DNA from: Rhopalosiphum padi
Taxonomy: Eukaryota > Arthropoda > Insecta > Hemiptera > Aphididae
Length of the DNA stretch: 64,000 bases
NCBI RefSeq assembly: GCF_020882245.1
Contig: NC_083598.1
Coordinates: forward strand, 74,653,714-74,717,713
Reading direction: 5' to 3'
Shown: positions 61,901-64,000 of the stretch, piece by piece
Numbering within the stretch: the stretch's first letter is position 1
How the letters are laid out: every line of letters begins with the position of its first letter
Program-made: the position numbers and the translations under genes
Notes under the pieces: generated by a model
Databases searched by the model: none
Seen by the model: only the letters and a program-made list of their open reading frames with translations
What the model was told of the DNA's origin: nothing

Positions 61901-63954
61901 GTGTAATAGTTAGCTACTGACTGTACGATGTTAGCGAAAATCGCGGGTAGCATGGCTAATACCGATGTCAAGCTAAATGTCGGTCGACCCCATTGAACTA
62001 TAAAAGAACACATCATAGGTATAATAATTAATAATAACCGCGTATAGACGTAGGTAATCGTATAATTCGCATCAACAAATTGTGAGCACAAACAGAGCAC
62101 AAATTATTTTTTCTTCTGTTTAGTGAGATAGTGGTATATTATACCTACTAAAATTGCAAATGATGTATTATAGAGATAGCTTTCTAGATTATATAGATTT
62201 CCATCAAACGTGAATCTAAGGCATAGACGGAGATTTGATTGAATTTTAGGGGAGGCTATAATTGGCAATATTATTGCAATATAGGTATCTATTTATTACT
62301 TTGAAAAATGTTCAATCATTTTGTGGGGAGGAGGCTAAGTCCCACCAATCTCCACCTATGATCCAAGAGGGAGGGCTAAGAAACTCTAGTCCCTCCCCTT
62401 TGGAAATATTATATATATTATGTATGTATGTATATTCATATAATAAAAAAATATTACATAGGTCTTAAACTTTGTTAATTTAAAATATAAATAAAAATCT
62501 TATCAAATCTTATTTACATAATATCATCTATAATCTATCATGTACCTAGTAAAATTATAAAAGTATTTTTTCTGAAAAATAATTAGTCCCCCCCCCCCGG
62601 CCTTACAATTTCCATGCCTGATCTCCGTTCAATAGTTAATGTTTTACATGGATCCAAAAAAAAAAGAATTTAAATTTAAAAAGATATCTTCTATAATATA
62701 GTCTATATTATAAAAAAGAAATATGTTTTGTTGCTCTGTACAGAACTCTCAAATGTTGAAACGAATTCCCAATAATATTTTATTACAAGGATAAGGTAAT
62801 CGGAACATCGGTGCGTTGCGCAATACTCCAGTCTTTGATTCGGTGTTTATCGGGTCTGTTGGCAATATAATATTTCTGTTAGTCATGTAAAAACACAAAA
62901 TCCACATGATGCCCACGCTGAGTAATATCTGGTTAAAAATTTAAAATTAACAAATAATTAGTGACAACGTTCATCGTATGCAGTAGATAATTCTTATCTC
63001 ACCGAAAACAGTGCGAAAATTTTCAACCGAACTCTGAACAGTCCACCTTGAGACGAGTAGACTGGCAAGGAAATTACGACTTTTCGCAAATATTGTGAGA
63101 ATAATGTCAATAAAAATAGAGTTCTATAAACACAATAAAACATATATGATTTAATTTATGATTATAGTTATTTGAGTTATTCGATCAGTCTTAAAAAGAA
63201 AATAACTTTAATTATTCGTTTTTATTTCTAAATAAACAATACGTTAGACGCACTAATATTATTTGTAGGTTTAATATACGTATATATTATTTATTGCAAA
63301 ATTCATGATTAATCTAATAGCATAAGTAAAAAAGTAAACTGAGCACAGCGTGTATGGACGTACATTCACTGATACCGTAATATGAAAGTATATTTTTTTT
63401 ATAAGGAAATACTTATTTAAATTCAAGAATATTAATATGCTTTAAATTAATACTTACATTCTATCATAATCAATTAAAATTGATAAAAATACTCAAGATT
63501 AAATATAAAAATTATTTGACTGATTTCTCTTTAATCGAATGATATTGAAAATTTGAAAAATTACGTCATAATGAAATAATTAATCATCTCTTTTATATTT
63601 TTTCTGTATATTTACAAATGTTTTATCTGATCATTTTTATTTTTTAATGTATTTTTAAATGGTTTTATAAATAATCAAATTATTTCAGTTACAAACAAAT
63701 TAAATGATCGAGTCTAATTTATAGATTTTTAATTTAGGCTATTCGAATTATCTCTGATGGTCTCATTCTTAAATGTTCCATAAGAAACAGTGATTTTTTT
63801 TATATAATTGGGTATGATATGAAAGGTTACTTGTGTGTAGCGCTGTCAATATTTTCTTTGCTAACTAAAAAATAGACATTCAGAAATATTGTCCACGGTA
63901 TTTCAGTGACATTAATAATAATTTTTACACAATAATATCGAATATTGCACGATA
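55842..63954 (-). CDS. SLC23/NAT nucleobase-ascorbate transporter, 3' nine exons (5' part outside window)
   Basis: Exons (5' to 3'): 63831-63954, 63003-63123, 62787-62928, 61884-61997, 61182-61321, 58584-58731, 56992-57071, 56721-56865, 55842-55990; about 387 residues, the C-terminal two-thirds of the usual protein. Phases agree throughout. Family features in order: LFSQYLR, RLPYPFQWGRPTFSL (across a splice), the NAT signature SENVGNIGITQ, SNLQFINLNSLRN and LDNTIP. Several hydrophobic segments match the family's membrane helices. Members carry ascorbate or nucleobases across the plasma membrane, coupled to Na+ or H+; the substrate of insect members is largely unsettled. Unusual: the motif usually reading ESIGDY in helix 8 is QSVANY here, and the signature ends TQ instead of T followed by R, K or G. 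The first 150-200 residues lie beyond the right edge. Confidence 0.92.
56721..56865 (-). CDS. SLC23 exon
   Basis: 145 nt; AIPKYISTVQGNVTN to GFILDNTIP plus one base. Two possible N-glycosylation sequons (NVT, NET) in the loop. Acceptor cttgcag, donor GTATTT. Confidence 0.93.
56992..57071 (-). CDS. SLC23 exon
   Basis: 80 nt completing an Ala codon, then LSNLQFINLNSLRNMYILGL to FFGL; acceptor tatacag, donor GTAATA. Confidence 0.93.
58204..58472. mobile_element. hAT-type MITE in the SLC23 gene
   Basis: 269 bp, CAGTGGCGTAGCCAGG to CCTGGCTACGCCACTG, with a G run near the left end and C runs inside. Flanks tattaaag (58196-58203) and cattaaag (58473-58480) match at seven of eight bases. Lies in the intron downstream of the 58584-58731 exon. 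Confidence 0.87.
58584..58731 (-). CDS. SLC23 exon followed by a GC donor
   Basis: 148 nt; VCSRNVIGLAACIMIFLST to LLVLIGAV plus one base. The next intron begins GCAAGT; the only nearby GT would break the frame with the next exon. Acceptor gttttag. Confidence 0.92.
61182..61321 (-). CDS. SLC23 exon with NAT signature
   Basis: 140 nt; LTKPPKNAVSRGIGIEGIS to NVGNIGITQ. The RGIG-x-EG motif and ENVG of the signature are intact. Acceptor gtttcag, donor GTATGT. Confidence 0.95.
61884..61997 (-). CDS. SLC23 exon with helix 8
   Basis: 114 nt; QWGRPTFSLTSVLAMLPA to ARFS plus one base. Carries IVQSVANYYTCAR, where most family members have an acidic ESIGDY. Acceptor tttatag, donor GTGAGT. Confidence 0.93.
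62218..62616. repeat. G/C-run repeat in an SLC23 intron
   Basis: Left part ggcatagacggagatttg followed by aggggaggct (62230-62260), several GGGGAGG/CCTCCC segments, and a C run at 62587-62598 followed by ccttacaatttccatgcctg. A degenerate MITE is likely but ends do not match convincingly. It occupies the intron between the exons at 61884 and 62787. Confidence 0.35.
62787..62928 (-). CDS. SLC23 exon
   Basis: 142 nt; ILLSVGIMWILCFYMTN to RLPYP plus one base; acceptor aaccag, donor GTAATA. Confidence 0.92.
63003..63123 (-). CDS. SLC23 exon
   Basis: 121 nt; TLFLLTLFSQYLRKV... to KIFALFS, ending phase 0. Acceptor tttatag, donor GTGAGA. Confidence 0.92.
63831..63954 (-). CDS. SLC23 exon, most 5' in window
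   Basis: Frame TEIPWTIFLNVYFL aligns with the family's LTIAPTVSLVGLSLF helix, then SKENIDSATHK joins TLFLLTLFSQYL of the next exon. Donor GTAACC; acceptor taken as gttttcag (63955-63962), less certain than the 3' boundary. Divergent in sequence. Confidence 0.65.
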
Positions 63955-64000
63955 CTGAAAACCCCAACTTGCACAACTCGCATAGGCCATAATAAAACTA

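Noticed and set aside
1..64000. tRNA, rRNA, CRISPR or telomeric arrays
   Set aside because: I scanned for tRNA-like GGTTCGA blocks, rRNA-like conserved stretches, regular spacer arrays and TTAGG tandem repeats and found none that hold up; TTAGGG occurs only at MITE ends.

Overview
The window is about 72% A+T nuclear DNA of a eukaryote with short coding exons, GT-AG introns, MITE-dense introns and intergenic DNA, and many short motifs of the kind 'taggtacctacc'. Together with the two host genes recognised, this suggests a hemipteran insect, most likely an aphid. The species cannot be fixed from the sequence alone. There is no sign of bacterial, organellar or CRISPR sequence.

Layout, left to right. 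(1) 1-5.3 kb is a small accessory cluster: three copies (one nearly intact, two broken) of an unrecognised exon-like sequence; a decayed Ty3/gypsy retrotransposon inserted in copy A (3' LTR, polypurine tract, integrase, RNase H end); a single-exon gene for a secreted cysteine-rich protein (3371-3817, minus) with its own TATA box; and a terminal-inverted-repeat element built on repeated TTGAATTGAGTCC words. (2) 5.3-19.2 kb has no supported gene; it holds dispersed repeats, among them a family marked by the word GATTCTGAACGGAG, and MITEs, one of them a hAT-type MITE with a perfect 8-bp target duplication nested in an older repeat. (3) 19.6-38.8 kb, minus strand, is a complete 11-exon gene for the FYVE-domain protein Lst2 (lateral signaling target protein 2 / ZFYVE28 family), 874 codons plus stop. 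Its first intron is 13.8 kb and its promoter lies in a GC/CpG-rich patch at about 38.85-39.64 kb. (4) 39.65-55.8 kb is intergenic, with a Mutator-like inverted-repeat element, other MITEs, microsatellites and a broken LINE reverse transcriptase. (5) 55.8-64 kb, minus strand, holds nine 3' exons of an SLC23/NAT (nucleobase-ascorbate) transporter that runs off the right edge; it is divergent at positions usually tied to substrate and cation coupling, and one intron has a GC donor.

The two conserved genes are unrelated in function: Lst2 is an endosomal phosphoinositide-binding regulator of EGFR signalling, and SLC23 is a plasma-membrane transporter. All exon joins given here were checked by eye for reading phase and splice dinucleotides; both models stay open throughout. 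No undescribed multi-gene system is proven. The best leads are the triplicated unknown sequence with its neighbouring secreted protein, the subterminal-repeat element at 4670-5281, and the altered NAT transporter.
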